Positions 1 to 13,701 of a stretch of 64,000 bases of DNA are shown piece after piece. The notes beneath the pieces were generated by a model. It was given only the letters and a program-made list of their open reading frames with translations, was not told where the DNA came from and did not search any database. Position 1 is the stretch's first letter; every line of letters starts with the position of its first letter. This DNA is from Mauremys mutica (taxonomy: Eukaryota; Chordata; Testudines; Geoemydidae): NCBI RefSeq assembly GCF_020497125.1, contig NC_059081.1, positions 15,471,105 through 15,535,104 on the forward strand. Reading direction: 5' to 3'. The position numbers and the translations under genes are program-made.

Positions 1-3000
1 TAAAGTGTATGGAAAACTTCATTTGGGATAACAAGGTTGGTGCATTATCATTTTCCTTTGTATGAGCTTGCATTGTTCAGTAGTGTGCTAGAAAGTACAA
101 GACATACATTTCTGGGGGAACAAGGCATGGACTAAGAATTTGCAGGAGTCACCCTGTATGTAATTCATGGGTAGTTTGATAATTTTTATGCATGATTCCA
201 TTAGATGCAGGATATCCCTTTAAATAAAAAAAATCAGTTTAAGTGGCAAATTGCCAGTATATTTCTCTAAATTGCAGGGGTTCAGCTACATGCTGAGAGC
301 CAGCATAACTCCTGTGTATCACTCATTGTGAACTCTTGAAGGGGGCTTAAGCAGTGCATAGTACTCGTGATGGCACTTTAAAGGAGGTGAATTTCACCCT
401 TAAAAGCAGCACATTATCTAAGAGGTTGTATTAATGAATTATCAAATACATTTGTCAGTGCATTCATGTTTACAGTACTTCTACACTTCAGCTAGGAACC
501 AGAAATTGATCATACCAATGTCCATCCAGCCCAATATTCTGTCTCTAGCTATGGCCAGCACCAGATGCTTCAGAGGAAGATGTAAGAACCCAGCATTAGG
601 AAGACATACCCTGCAAATGGTCTTATTCTGGTCTCTATAAGTTAGACATTGGCTTTAGCCTTGAAACATGAGGTTTAATATCCTTTCCAAATATTTTATA
701 ATCATCATTACATCTGGATATTACTGATATCCATATACATGTTAAATCCTTTTTTAAATCTTGATGAGCATTGGTATGTAGAAAAATGAAAGGTTTCCAA
801 TGAGTTTGTGTAAACAAAACTGGAGCAAAGTCCTCCAGGGAGTATCATGAATCCACATAATGTTCCTGACTAGCACATTGTGCACTTGGATCTCAGATTT
901 AATTGATGACACTAAGAAAACCACATGTAACCAGACAATTCCCAAGTGTCTACATATATGCAAATATGGAAAGCAAAAGCTATTCCCCCTCTAAGGCTGT
1001 CATTAGCATGCACTCAAACTACTAGTTAATGGATTCTGCCATATTATATTTGCAGGTGTGTTTCTTTTTATTTGTTTATTTTTGTTACCGCCTGCTTTAG
1101 ACAAGCCATACTTATTTTTAGGGATGCTCCAAGCAGAAATGTGCATGAAACATATGAATCTGAAGAGCAGCCCTTTTAGAAGCAAGGCATGAGGCCTGAT
1201 TACTAGAGCTAGATGAAAGTTTTCTGACAAATGTCAGACATTGGAAAATGCTGATTTGTCAAAACTGAAACATTCTGTGGGAAAATGTCAATTTTGATTA
1301 AACTTTAAAAGGAAACCCAGCAGGTTTCCTATGAGCCCATCCACTTCTCCAGCTCCTAAGCAATCCACCTGGCAGGCTGCCAAGGATCAAGCCCTGGCTC
1401 CCAAAAGCCCCAGGTTCCTCAGCAGCTTGTCAGTTTGGATGCTGCAGAACTCGGGAGCCCAGGAGATCCAGGAATTGGGACTGGACATTTAAATGGATTT
1501 TTTTGAAAATGTCCTTATTTATTATTTATTATTATTATTATTTTTTCCAGAAATGCAAATTTTTCCACAGGAGGGAAATTCTGGTTCCCATACAGCTCTG
1601 CTGAAGAGCCTTCATTCAGAAGCCTCTAGAAGCCCATGAAATGCTTAACGAAAGCCAAATTACAGAGCTCTATACTACATACTTGGCAGTAACTTATTGT
1701 ATGAAATTAAATCATTTCACGGAATTAATTCTACTTATGTACTTTTGGAAGTCAGTAATGAGAATTTTTTGCAGTGATTTTTTATTCTTTGAAGAATATT
1801 TATAGAGATTGTTTTGTCAAAGCAATGATCAATTGCAATTAAACTATAGCAAAGATTAGATGTGCTCTTTGACTATGAAAATATACAAATTGTTTATCTC
1901 CTAACAGCAGAGCCCTATTAACGTCCTCAAATGATAGGGAAACCTACTGAAAATTAGAACATGACTGACAACACATTGTCCAAAGCTACATTTTGCTTGG
2001 CAAGTTAAGCCTTTCCATTGATGTCACAACCATACCCCCAATCCTCAAATGTGCACAGTTGGGACCTTTACCCTGAAATACATGAAATTCCCCCATATGC
2101 CCGTTATGTTAAACGTGGGAAGAAAAAGACTTGATTGGAGGATTGTGGGGGGGAAATAAAGAAGGCATACTGTGAGTTTGGGAGGATGAGTTTAAATTGC
2201 CTGTTCTCTAAGTACCCAGCTGCCCTTTTTAGAAGCAGTCTGTGGCCCTCTGTAAAACCAAATACAGGAGCTATTCAAGAGTGGATTTTTATTTACTTAT
2301 TTTTATTATAGCAAGCAGGTTGAAATTGTATGTTAGAACAGAATACTGCTGAAAAAGCACTCGCAGTCTAGGTCCAGGAGGTCCAGATCATTTCAAAGAG
2401 AAAGACGAAGAAAGAGAAAGGATTAATAAAGATGAAGAAACACTAAGCATTTTAAAAATATATCAAATACATGTTTATAATCTTTTCCCTACTATTTTCT
2501 CTTATTCTTTCAGTTGGAACTACTCACAGCAGATGGGTACCTTACATGAACCTCAACAAATCTATACTGTTTTAAAAGACATGCATAAAGAATGAGATAT
2601 ACACTAGTGCAATAAGGCATTCCAGGGTGTGCCGTAGTAAATATACAATACTCCAGTAATGCACACCCTGTTGTGGCTTATTGTTTCTTTGCTGAATTGG
2701 GAAAAATAATGAGTACATGAACAATAAAAGTGCAAGACAAATGCATAGCCGAATGTGCTTCTCCCCGCTCACCCGCAATATATTTTGGCAACTGTGTTTT
2801 ATATTACTATAATTTATTATTTGTACCAGACTACGGTCTAAAGTTCCCAGTCAGGAGACGGTACTTCCATATGCACTTTAATGTATTTTATAAAAATAAT
2901 TAAATATACTACTCTCTGCTATTAAATCCTTGCTGGGAAATAGGCAGAGGCCACCTTCTTATTTTTTTTAAATGTATGGATTAGTGAAATGTGGTTTACT

Positions 3001-3477
3001 GCACTAAGGAATCTAATCAGCAATAATTCGTTTTTCATAGTTTTCAAGACCTTGCAAGAACACAGAATCTATGGAAGGTCACATATCTCAGGCTATGCAA
3101 CCAGTGGACCTATTCAGAAGCGATGTTCATTTAAGTACCTGGCCTACAGCCTTGGTGAGTCATCATGCATTGAATTGTTGGCAACATTCCCTGAATAATC
3201 CTTTTACTTTTTATAGACCTTGTTTTGGTTGCTTCCCATTTTAAGCTTAACCATAATAATTATATGGAGAGATGTCAATCATTCTGAGAAAGTTCCCTTA
3301 CTGTCTCTTACAGAAAACAAGAGTCTCTTGGCAATGTTAAAAGGAGGAGTTATCTAGTGTCAGTACATGATGCAGTAATGAAATCAGAAATGCATGGATG
3401 GATGAGGATACTAGTGTAATAAATCCCTCTTGGAGCATAAGTCTTTACTGCTTGATGTATAGGATTACCTCCCCTCT
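1..3477. other. Intronic AT-rich DNA, no gene recognised
   Basis: No exon, RNA gene or well-preserved transposon was recognised. There is a short ATT-rich run near 1519-1542. The stretch around 1240-1570 has GAAAATGTCAATTTT-type wording seen in old reptile repeats, but it is too decayed to name. Inferred to be DPP10 intron from the exon at 56127-56222. Confidence 0.5.
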
Positions 3478-4660
3478 TCATAGATTCATTGATTTTAAGA
3501 CTGGAAGGGACAACTAGATTATCTAGTCTGATCCTGTGTATCATAGTCCATTACATTTACCCAGTTACCCCTGTACTGAACCCAATAAATTGTGTTTGAC
3601 TACAGTGTATCTTCCAAAAAAAATCCAATGTTCTTTTGAAGAAATCAAGAGAATCCACCATTTCCCTTGGTGGTGAGTCACCCTCACTATTAAAAAAAAA
3701 GTGCTTAATTTTTCATTTGAATTTGTTTGGCTTCAGCTTCTGGCCATTGGTTCTTGTTATGCTTTCTCCACTAAATTAAAGAGCCCTTTAGTACATTGTA
3801 TTTTCTCCCTGGAAAAGCACTTAGACACTGTAATCAAGGCACTTCCCAGTCTTCTTTTTAATAAACTAAACAGATTGAGCACTTGCACTCTCTCACTGTA
3901 AGGAATTTTCTCCAGCCCCTGAGTATTTTTGTGGGTCTTTTCTGTACCTTCTCCAATTTTCAACATCATTTTTAAATGTGGATACCAGAATTGGATACAG
4001 TAGTCCAGTATTGGTCTCACTAGTGCCATATAGAGAAGTAAAATCATCTTTCAACTCTTACTTACTACTGCGCTGTTTGTACAGCCAAGCATCACATTAG
4101 CCCCTTTTAACCACAGCATAGCATTGAGAGCTCATGATGAGTTGCTTGTTCACTATGACTTCTACATTCTTTTTAGAGTCACAGGATACAGTCCGCCATT
4201 CTGTCGGTATGCCCTGCACTCCTTCTTCCTAGACATATGACTTTGTACTTAGATGTTTAAAAAATGTGTTTTGTTTGTATGGGCCAAGCTTACCAAGCAA
4301 GCCACATCATGCCATATGACTGCCCTGTCCGCATTATTATTTACCGTTCCGCCAATGTTTTTGTTATCCACAGATTTTACCAGCAGCAATTTTATATATA
4401 CTGCTATCTAGCTAGCCTCACGCTTAGTACCGATCCCTGTGGACTCCTGCAAGACATATCCTCATTTGATGAGGATGCCCCCACTGGCAACTACTTTTTG
4501 AGGTCCATTAGCCAGTTCTTAATCCATTTAATATGTACTTCACTGATATTGTACAGTGCTAATTATTTAATTAAAATGTCATGCAGTACTACCTCAAATG
4601 CCTTACAATAGTTTACGTTAGATGTAGTCACCGACTCAAACCCCTTATATAGACTAGCCA
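3478..4660 (-). repeat. CR1 LINE, 5'-truncated, reverse-transcriptase end plus 3' UTR
   Basis: Read on the minus strand, this is the 3' third of a CR1 non-LTR retrotransposon. The lower end, starting TCATAGATTC and followed by GGAAGGGACAACTAGATTATC, is the CR1 tail in antisense. Up to about 4660 the sequence runs parallel to the element at 34778-40155: the same phrases for the Lys-rich RT C-terminus and for the region before the FADD-type motif are recognisable. A minus frame at 3757-4047 keeps a CR1 peptide (ALVRPILDYCIQFWYPHLK). Frameshifts and stops break the rest, so this is a dead copy. It is cut at its 5' side near 4660, as usual for CR1. Confidence 0.85.
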
Positions 4661-4821
4661 TGAAGGGGTGCTAAAGACCCATACTCTCTTAGTATGGTTA
4701 TACTAGCATGCTACAGCTACAAGGGTGTTTTTGTATGTGACCTTTAACAAGATTAAGTCTTGGGGCTAGCAAGCTGTAAGATATATAGAAATTAAAATAT
4801 GCCTTGAAAATATGTTGTTGA

Positions 4822-4858
<37 letters not shown>

Positions 4859-7800
4859 CTTTTAAGTATCTGGGGGTGGGGATCATGCCAAACATTTGCT
4901 TCTTCTTGAAGCTCAAGAAAAATAACAGTCAATAGACTCATCCCAATAGGAGAGACATGTTGTCTGGGGAGCATTAATTAAACTAAAGCTAAAACACACA
5001 ATTCCTAGGAAAGGAAAGTTCTGATGCTTGATATGGAATTTTACACTTATTGTTAGTTTTTCAAACCAAAGACATCCATAATTTATTCATGGATGAGACT
5101 TCCATTTCTCTTAGTCTAGCTAAGGAGAACCCATGCCAGGCAACAGACACAAGTAACTGCACTCTTTCCTGCGGAGAAGCCCATTGTCTCCGGTACATTA
5201 ATTAAGAATCAGAGGAGAGAAAAAACATGTAGGTTTAAAAACCTATTAGGAATAACTTGCTAGTAATCCAGAACCTGAACGTTCCAGAGAAACTTCCTGA
5301 CACCTCAAAAAGCCTATATTATATATAAACTCTTCCACCCCAATTTAGAAATTGTACAGCTGTTTGCCTTGTGAATCAAATATACTTTTGCCTATTGAAT
5401 AATCTCTAATTCCTCTAATGTAATATCTCATATCCTATAATAATCCTAAAAGACGTGAAGAACATTAGATATAATCAAAGAATGTACAGATCATGTCCAG
5501 ATTTAGAAGACCACCAAGGATTTTTGGTAAATGATTGTTGAATAGAAGTAATAAGAATTGTATGACATTAGAATTAAAAAGTAATGTTGAAAGATATCAT
5601 CACTTAACCAGCATATAACTTTGGAATATTAAAAGAAATTTCTTAAAAGGGGGGAGAGATCCCAAATTAATAGTCAGGGCAAATTATGAAATATAATCCA
5701 TTAAATAAATTAAGCCGTTGACTAAAGAAAGCATCAAATAATTTTTTGTTATATGCTGACACTGTCTACTAGATATCAACAGAAGCAGCAGAGAAACTGA
5801 GAAAGCTGAAAGTTGAGAGATATTTGGTAAATGGCCAATAGAAACCAGAGGATGACCCCCTCCAACAAGCCCTGGAATCAGAGTATATAAAACTGAGGTC
5901 ATCCTGTGGGACCCCAGAGATGTCTGAACCCACAGCAAAGTTATAGAACACTAGAATCACAAAGCTATAGAATCAATTGATGCTCACACCAGCTGTGTGG
6001 AAAGGACTCTTCCCCCATCCCAGGATTAAGAGGATAAGAAGAAGTGGTGAGATTTCATTTCAAAAAATGTATTTTCCCTTCTGTTTTTTAACGTAAATCT
6101 TGATTAGAACTACACTCTGTAATGAGACAGCACACATTTTAGATTTTAACTGATACTATATACATGCCCTTCTTTATAAATCCAAACAAATTGGCCTAAG
6201 AGCTTTGAACCATAATTTTAAGGAATTGCTTTTGATATTCTAAACTTTTCCCTTTGGACAAATCCATTCCAATAGCAGGGATCACACTTTTAAAAGTGTC
6301 TAAAAGACAAGTATATTCTTACTCTCTGAAGGAATACTAGAAGGATGATAAATGTGAGAGATACTGAACAACTGAAGCTCATAAATAAATGTAATAAGAA
6401 ATCTTCATGAATTGCACTCTTCTTTGGTGTAACTGCTGAGCTTTAACCTTAGTCTTTGACAACTGCTTGTAAGACTGTATAGGTGTGTGCAGTACATAAC
6501 TAGAACATCTGTTGTTTCCATGCTTGATTGGTTAATTGTTGATTGTATATTGATGTGCTTCTGAGTGAATTAATCAATTGTTGGTTAATTAAGAATAATA
6601 AAGTGTCCTAACTTTGAAAAAAATGTTCAAGATAAAAGCTGACCTGAAAAGAATATAGCATTAAATTACTAAACTGACATTCCCTGGACTAAATAAGAAG
6701 GGGTTATCCTATTAGACTCCATTCTAATATTTGCTATTACACTTATCCAACTCGCACTCTAGTTTGTTAGATTTCAGCTTTAAAATCTAGCTGGCACCTC
6801 AGCAGTTTATTCAGTCCACATGTGCTTGTTTTGCTAAATACCATTTTAATTATTGTAGGTAAAAGCTTCCAACCCAAACAAGGGAAGTGGAAAGACACAC
6901 AGAGGCAGACAGGCAGGAGAATCTCAGCCAGGCTTCTGTGAACAGCTGCTTAACTCCTTCTGTCCCACCATGGAGAAGGGCTTGGGTTAGGACATGTGTG
7001 TTAAGTAGAACTATGAATGCACAGAACTACCATCAGACCTTCCTTCCTTCCTGGGGTGGCGAGGCACAACAGTCATGGAAAACTGATCTTGAAATTTTGA
7101 CCACCAACAGGCTCTGCCACTGATCCTCAATAGCCTGGGAGAAATGTTCCGTCCCCTCTGCTCTCTAGGAACTCCCCTGTACATAGCCCTATTAAATGGC
7201 CGTGGACAGGGACCAGGATTTAGCTTTGTGTATTTTAATATACTTTGTATGTTCAAGCGTGAACTAAAATGGAAAAGATTTTGCAAGCTTTATAAAGAGG
7301 AGACACTGCCCAACATAACTTCAGTATGTGCAGGCCTCCACATTGCCAATTAAGTTTGAATTATTGCAAACATTTTTTCTAGATGCTTAAGATTTAATTT
7401 CTATTATTTTGCATCACAAAAGAACCCTTGTATAACCACAGGCAATTGCATCTGCACAGTAAGTCTGCACTAATAATTTTACAAGATATTCCTGATGGGA
7501 GGAAAATATTTAATTCTGCAGAATTCTGAACTAATTTAAATTTCAATGAAACTACAAGTGCACACCTGTCTGCACATTCTGTTTCTTGTGCTCTGTAATG
7601 TCTATAACTAGTCTGGCACTGAAGTCTTATTTTCAAAGCAAAATAACTCCATGTATTGTAGGAGTTATGGATCACATTTTAATATAACGGCAGTTGTTTA
7701 ATGCCACATTAACATCTCATTTGTACATTATATTCTAAAATATGTTATTGGAATAAGTAAGAGAGTAAAAGCCAATTGTGTATACTGAACATTTTTTACA

Positions 7801-8865
7801 TTCATAACAAAAGCACATACTGGCATCTAAGCATTCAGTTTCTATCATTCTTTCAGTTTTGTTCCTGCATTGACATGATACTTACAGGCACACATCAGGG
7901 GATGAAAAATAGACTCTCTTTTTCAAAAAGTGTAACATTATATCACCCATAAAACAGGGATTCAAAATGCTGTCATAGTCACTGTTTTTTATTGTATTGC
8001 CCAAGATATATGGGACAATTGTGGCTAATAATGGTGTCGCAACAAATAAGAAATTTAGTCTGTTTCTTTTTAACCTAAAAACCATGAAACCAATAGGTAT
8101 CAAAAAGAAATACAGAACATTTCACTTTTCCAGTAAACTTTCAGAGAGATTTTTATTATGCATCTCCTGACCTTAGAAACAATAATCACATGAGAAAGTA
8201 GAATGGGCCATTTGAAAAGTTTTCTTTACATATATATTTTACCTGGTCAATAAGAATGGCTCTTCTGGAGATGTTCTAGCTGGGTCATGTACATAATTTT
8301 CCTTTAAAAACAATCAAAAAAGCAACCCTTCCTCATCCCCTAAAAACCATATCAATATTTTTAACAATGCATTTGCTTGCAAGATGATGTCATAGATAAA
8401 TATTGCACATTATAATCATTCTGTATATTTTTATGTACTTCACGGTAGAGAGTCTGGCTGCTTGGGTACATACTATCTTGCTTTTAATCTTCCTAGGAAA
8501 ATAAGTCACTGATCCTGCACATCTTCACTGAGGGCACTATCCAAAGCACACGGAAGTCAACTGGCAATCTGTCCATTGAATTCTACAGGCTTTATTCCAG
8601 GACCCTAGACTAGTAAGCCCATATTTCAGGCCAATAACAAGAAAATAAAATAGAAAAATAAACAACTATGGCCTTAATTGTGCTAACCCTTTTTCATGTG
8701 AGAAATTACTCCTGCATAAAGACCACCTGAGTGAAGTTTGCCATATATGTATACATTAGGGGCTACCTGTTTACATGTTGTTAATGGTCTGAGTTTATTA
8801 AACAAAGTATGAAATTCAGTTCAATGCACCCAAGCCAACCTGACTTTTCCACAGCTTAAACAAAG
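4661..8865. other. Intronic DNA with a TC microsatellite
   Basis: Mostly unrecognised AT-rich sequence. A (TC)n run lies at 4826-4855. The small reading frames here (such as 6887-7123 and 7394-7675) show no family motif. At 6530-6595 TTGATT/TTAATT words recur in both orientations without a clear unit. Confidence 0.45.
4826..4855. repeat. (TC)n microsatellite
   Basis: Uninterrupted TC dinucleotides, about 30 bases. Confidence 0.95.
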
Positions 8866-9010
8866 TCCAGTGATTAGGGCACTAGCCCAGAACTTGGGAG
8901 ATCTGTGTTCAAGTCCCAGATCTGCTACAGAGTTCCTGGATGACATCACTTAGTCTCCCTGTGCCTCATTTCCTTGCATTTGAAATAGGCATTTTAGTAC
9001 TCCACTATCT
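8866..9010 (+). repeat. MIR-type (CORE) SINE, plus orientation
   Basis: The order of blocks matches a MIR SINE: a tRNA-like head (GTGATTAGGGCACTAG, then TTCAAGTCCCAGATCTGC, a decayed B box), then the CORE (CCTGGATGACATCACTTAGTC) and CTCCCTGTGCCTCATTTCC. The tail is lost near 9010. Confidence 0.75.
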
Positions 9011-10285
9011 CACAGGAGTACTGTGTGCCTCACACTGAACAATGCAAAGGGGCTGTAATGCAACTTGTGAACTGGCCTGTAGATGTCAAAGGGATAACTC
9101 AGGTGAGGAAAATTAGGCACATGACCAGTGTTTGCAAGATGGGGCCCTATGGTTGATTTTTTAAAAGAAGTACTATGAGACAATGTCCTAAATCTGCTTG
9201 ATAATCCTTGAAAAAATGTCATGACCTGAAAAAATGGGGGCCTGACTAACACACCAGAGTAAATCAGGATTAACTCTATTTAAGTCAAACACAGACAGTT
9301 CACAAGTAAAACTGACGTTGAAAATCAGAATCTGGCTCTCTGATTTGTATCATTCTATCATTTTCTCCTGTTCTTCCCTGGTGGGCAGGAACATTAGCAT
9401 TTCTGGATAAATAAAAGACTTGTGTGTGACCTTAGAGTCACATCATTAACTGTGGATGTATTTCTGTAACCTAGCAATACTGCTTCAACTAATAATACAT
9501 TGTACAGGCCTTCCCACGAAGGAGACCATGTATCTGCTTTTGTATATTAATCAAACACACAATTTCTAAATACTGGCCTTTCGGTTCACAACTGGGAAAG
9601 TAAATTACTGGAGTTTACTCAGCCTGTTTGTAGGGTCCTTGTAATCTGGTCACCTCAATAAAAACAGCCATCACTAAAGCTTCAGTTTCCAGACTCACCT
9701 TCTGCTGATGTTTCTGCAGTTCACTCTCCTTATAATGATGAGTGTGTATGGTTGATATAGACTTGATTGAGAAATGATGATGGAAGGAAAGTGATATGGC
9801 TATGACCTCTGTGGGTGAATGAGCTCAACAACCAATGCTAATGGCTTTGGAAATTGAAATCTTTTATTGCATTTTTTTTTTTACTTTGGGATACATGACC
9901 AAATAGTACACAGGTTAATACTGAGAAACTAATAGTACTTTATTTATGCTACCCTTATTTTCATAAATGGCTTTGCAATAAATGCAATCTTCATGAGGTA
10001 ACATATATCAAGACTTGGTTCCCCATTTTCCCATCATCTCTGCAGTGTGCAAGTGAGATGTTCTCAAAATGTAAGAGACAAATAATGCGACTATGTCATT
10101 TATGGTATGCAAACTAGGAATTTTATCATCTGAATCTAGTTGGAATTGCCTTTGCCTGAAAAGCGGTGTGTACTTCAGTAATACAAAGGATCATGACAAA
10201 AAGGATACAGCCCATTCAAGCATTTTAAATGTATTGTTTTGGAGAAAATAAGTATGCAAGAAATAACATGTCACATGTTTTATTC
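9011..10285. other. Intronic DNA with a short old repeat
   Basis: At about 9255-9340 there is a copy of the short motif AGTAAATCAGGATTAACTC..AAGTCA..GAATCTGGC, also seen inside the MIR at 30055-30350. It is a widespread reptile repeat of unknown class. Nothing else was recognised. Confidence 0.4.
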
Positions 10286-10385
10286 ATAGCTCTCTGATTC
10301 AGCAAAGCACTTAAGCACATACTTAAGTGGTGACGGACATATTTAAATTTAAACATGGGCTTTAGTGCTTTCCTGATTCAAGGCC
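10286..10385. repeat. Palindromic miniature repeat (AGCAAAGCACTTAAGCACAT family)
   Basis: The left end reads CTGATTCAGCAAAGCACTTA and the right end GTGCTTTCCTGATTCA, which is its reverse complement with changes. The centre (ACATATTTAAATTTAAACATG) is also palindromic. A shorter relative lies at 46628-46682. This looks like a fold-back MITE. No target duplication is clear. Confidence 0.6.
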
Positions 10386-10435
10386 TTCTAGTGTTAAAAT
10401 GAGCTCCACCCAAATCAGCAAGGTTTAAAAGGAAG

Positions 10436-10935
10436 TGGGGGGTTCAGTGATTAGGGCACTAGCTTGAGAGTGGGGAAACCAAAGTTCAATTCTCTGCTCT
10501 GCCGCAGACTTCCTGTGTGACCTTGGGCAAGGCACACTGGGTGTGCGTACACTGTATGTGCAATTGTAGCACAAGAAGGAATACCCCCTGCTAGCTTTCA
10601 TGTAGCAAGCACAGGTAACAACAGTAGTGTATCCATAGTGCCATGAGTTAGCAACCAGAGTACAAGCCCGCTGGGGAGCCTGGGTGTGCACTCATTGTTA
10701 GCCCTGGCTGAGCCTGTACTGCCATGTCTGCACTACTACTGTTAACCCAGATTAAAGCTACAACTAGATTAAAGCTACAGCTGTGCTACAATCACACCTT
10801 CACTTGCAATACAGACATATCCTTCGTCTCTCTGTGCCTCAGTTCCTATCTGTAAAATGGGGGTAACAACACTTCCCTACCTCTTACCAGGGCTGATAAA
10901 CTTTTGAGGTACTCTGATACTATTGTAATGATGTC
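10436..10935 (+). repeat. MIR-type SINE split by a miniature transposon
   Basis: The head (CAGTGATTAGGGCACTAGC, AGTTCAATTCTCTGCTCTGC) and CORE (CTTCCTGTGTGACCTTGGGC) end at about 10535. The next MIR block, CTCTCTGTGCCTCAG, resumes only at about 10826. The gap is filled by the element at 10539-10822. Confidence 0.8.
10539..10822. mobile_element. Miniature inverted-repeat transposon inside a MIR
   Basis: The left end GGTGTGCGTACACTG and the right end CAATACAGACATATCC (reverse complement GGATATGTCTGTATTG) are diverged inverted copies of the GTCTACACT-type terminus that recurs through the window. It interrupts the MIR between its CORE and its CTCTGTGCCTCAG block, so it arrived later. Internal CTACAACTAGATTAAAGC / AAAGCTACAGC words repeat near 10750-10790. 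Boundaries are good to a few bases. The target duplication is not certain. Confidence 0.6.
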
Positions 10936-13008
10936 CATATAAGTACAAAGGTAGATTAAAGACTACAGACAAAGACCCCAGTCCTCTCCTACAATGGGGC
11001 AGCATTGCACTACTCTGGCATGCAAAGCTACCCTTCAATTGATGTTGCTAGCCAACAGAGGGTTTCCTTGCCTAGGCAAATCCCCAGGTACCATAGTGCA
11101 CTCTATAACTATCCTTATTCTGTGCTTCCTCACAGCACAGGGGGTGTGGCCAAAACATCCTTATCCCCTGCTGTGGTAATTCATCCAGCTACTGGAACTG
11201 CATGCCAGGGCTGCCAGCAGCTGGAACAAAGTGAAGCAGCATGAGCTGTTCTGAGCATGATGCAACTGTAGCTCAGGATCCAAGCCCAAATTTCCAGACT
11301 TGCTGAAAGTATGACCCTTCCCCACACAATGAACCAGTCTTACTCAAATTACCACCACACCTACCACCTCACCCTCACCCAAACCTCTACAGAGGAAGAT
11401 GCTGGGTTGTGAAACAGTTCTGCCTATATGAATTTTGGTTTTGTTTTTCTGTTACTGTTTTATTTTACAAAAAATATGTTTTTGAGCGAAAGGAGATTTA
11501 CACAGTGTTTCAGCATAGGCAGGATTTTGCTAACAGTTGAGTGTTTTCCAATGAACATTTTAATTTTACAACCTGTTTTTCAAGGGTTTAAAAGCCAGCT
11601 GTAAAAATGCATTCATTCAGTGAAACTTGCCCTGTAGGGTTTCTCAGCTGCAGAACAAATTATATTTTATCAAATGTGCTTAGATGAGTTTGGGCTAAGA
11701 TGTAAAAATGTTGACGTGTCTAATGCAAATACACAGCATATATTTTTATTTTTAGTAAGCAGCTTACTATATGTACACAACCATTTCACTCAGTAACACA
11801 AAATGTTTTTTTAAAATGAAAATAGACAGGTAGTAGTGGTTCCAAATGACTTGGTTCAGGAGATCTGGACAATAATCTAAGGGCTGAGGGCCCATCCAAT
11901 CTGCAGCTACCATGCTTCTGCAGCTATTAGGTTACCAGGTTAAAAGGAATGCTATTCAGCACAGCAGTTTGTCTGTCACCATGCCACAGATGGCGAAATT
12001 AAGAAGGAGCACAACTCCCCCTAAAAAAGAATGGAGAGCTCCCCATTTTCTGACTCTCCTGGACTTAAAGGGAGTACTGCTCTCTAAGAGCTCCCACCTC
12101 CTATTTCACTGCCAAGATTAGGACACCTCAGGGATGGGAATCAGAAGTGTGAGATGCAGAGGAAGCTTATGTCTGGATGAGGAGATCCTGGGCTCTCATC
12201 CTTTGTGTTAGCAGGTGAAGCAGAAGCACCACCTGATAGGAGGTGAGATGTTCTAGCGAGGAGTGGCCCATCCCTTTTTTTGGCTCCCTACCCCTGCAAG
12301 AGGAGAAAGGAACAATGCCCTTAGAGCTCACCCCTCCCTTCTGGGGGAAATGGCAGATAAACAGTTTACAATCAATTAGACTTGATACAAAATGTAATCT
12401 ACTAAAAGGTTTTTAAATCTTCTAAATTGCAGAAAATGGCATTGGACCCCTTCATTTTAATTTGTTTTTACATCAATACAGAGCTTCCATCCTGGTCTAA
12501 CACTGACAGAGAAACAACAAAAGCCACATTTATATACACAGGATGGTTTTGCAGTTAGTGGTTTACGCAGACCACCACAGGGAGGGAACTCTGAGCCCAG
12601 GGGGAGCAGGTAAACAGGGCAGGCAAAAGCAATGGGAGAAGTAGGCCAATGGGACGTAAAAGATGGCATCATTGACCTCTGTCATTAGTCTCAAGGTGAC
12701 AAAGGTGTAAATCACTGTGCAGTGAGGTCTGCGTCCTAAAGATGATGTCATAATTGTCTACTGGCCTAGCAAATATGGGGGGGAGGAAGGTGCTCCTAGC
12801 CATTGTGCCAAAAAACCATCCAGAAGCAATCCAGGATACAAAAATCCTTTGCAAATTGCATTTAGCGCCATTATCCTTATCTTTTTTAGTGATTTTGCCT
12901 CTTTAATGTCCGTTATTTTGTTTAAGTAGGAGCAGAAGTAAGGTTTGGGGGGTATTAATTATCAGGTTCATTCATCTGACCTTCACTGAAAATTGTTATT
13001 GCATTTTC
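10936..13008. other. Intronic DNA, nothing recognised
   Basis: No exon, transposon protein or dated repeat was recognised. The reading frames at 10994-11244 and 11912-12121 have no known motif. Confidence 0.4.
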
Positions 13009-13016
13009 CTTTTGTC

Positions 13017-13140
13017 TAGGGTGACCAGATGTCCCGATTTTATAGGGACAGTCCTGATTTTGGGGTCTTTTTCTTACATAGGCTCCTATTACCCCACCAC
13101 CCCCATCCAGATTTTTCACATTTGCTGTCTGGTCACCCTG
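13017..13140. mobile_element. Short hAT-type MITE with 8-bp target duplication
   Basis: The ends are inverted repeats: TAGGGTGACC at 13017 and GGTCACCCTG ending at 13140. The flanks are CTTTTGTC (13009-13016) and CTTTTGCC (13141-13148), an 8-bp target duplication with one change, as expected of hAT transposition. The 124-bp body is non-coding. The same TIR family is used by the element at 35503-35722. Confidence 0.85.
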
Positions 13141-13701
13141 CTTTTGCCCACCTTTTTAGTACCTCCCTATTTGTCTCTTGTGCAGTAAGTTTATTAATCA
13201 ATGCCTCTAAAAATACCCTCCAGAGCAGCTGATCAATGTATTTTGGCTGAACCAAGCAGGTCTCCCACACTTGGAGTTGTGCTTGACTTGTCAGAGGCTG
13301 ACTGGCACATTCATTTATCAATTTTATTAATGTGATTAAGTTAAAGCTTCTTGGTCTGGGAGAAATGACCTCTGTGATATCAATATAGCATTAATAGCTG
13401 ATATAACAATATTAAAAGCCTGATGATACTACTACAAGTGTTAAAATAAATCACATGGAGGATACTTTAATAGCCATAGCCCCCCAAAAAAACTAAATGG
13501 AAAAAATAGTTCCCTTATTTAATACATGAGGTCATTAGAACAAAACTACTTAGTTTATCAATTTTAAAATAGCTGCTGGAAGAAATGGAACAGGGACGAC
13601 CACCATCTATCATTTGGCAATTTTTTACTGGTTTTCTACAAACACTATCATTGCTATTAATGCTTAGGCCTTCATGTACATAAATCACTTTGTCTTTATC
13701 C

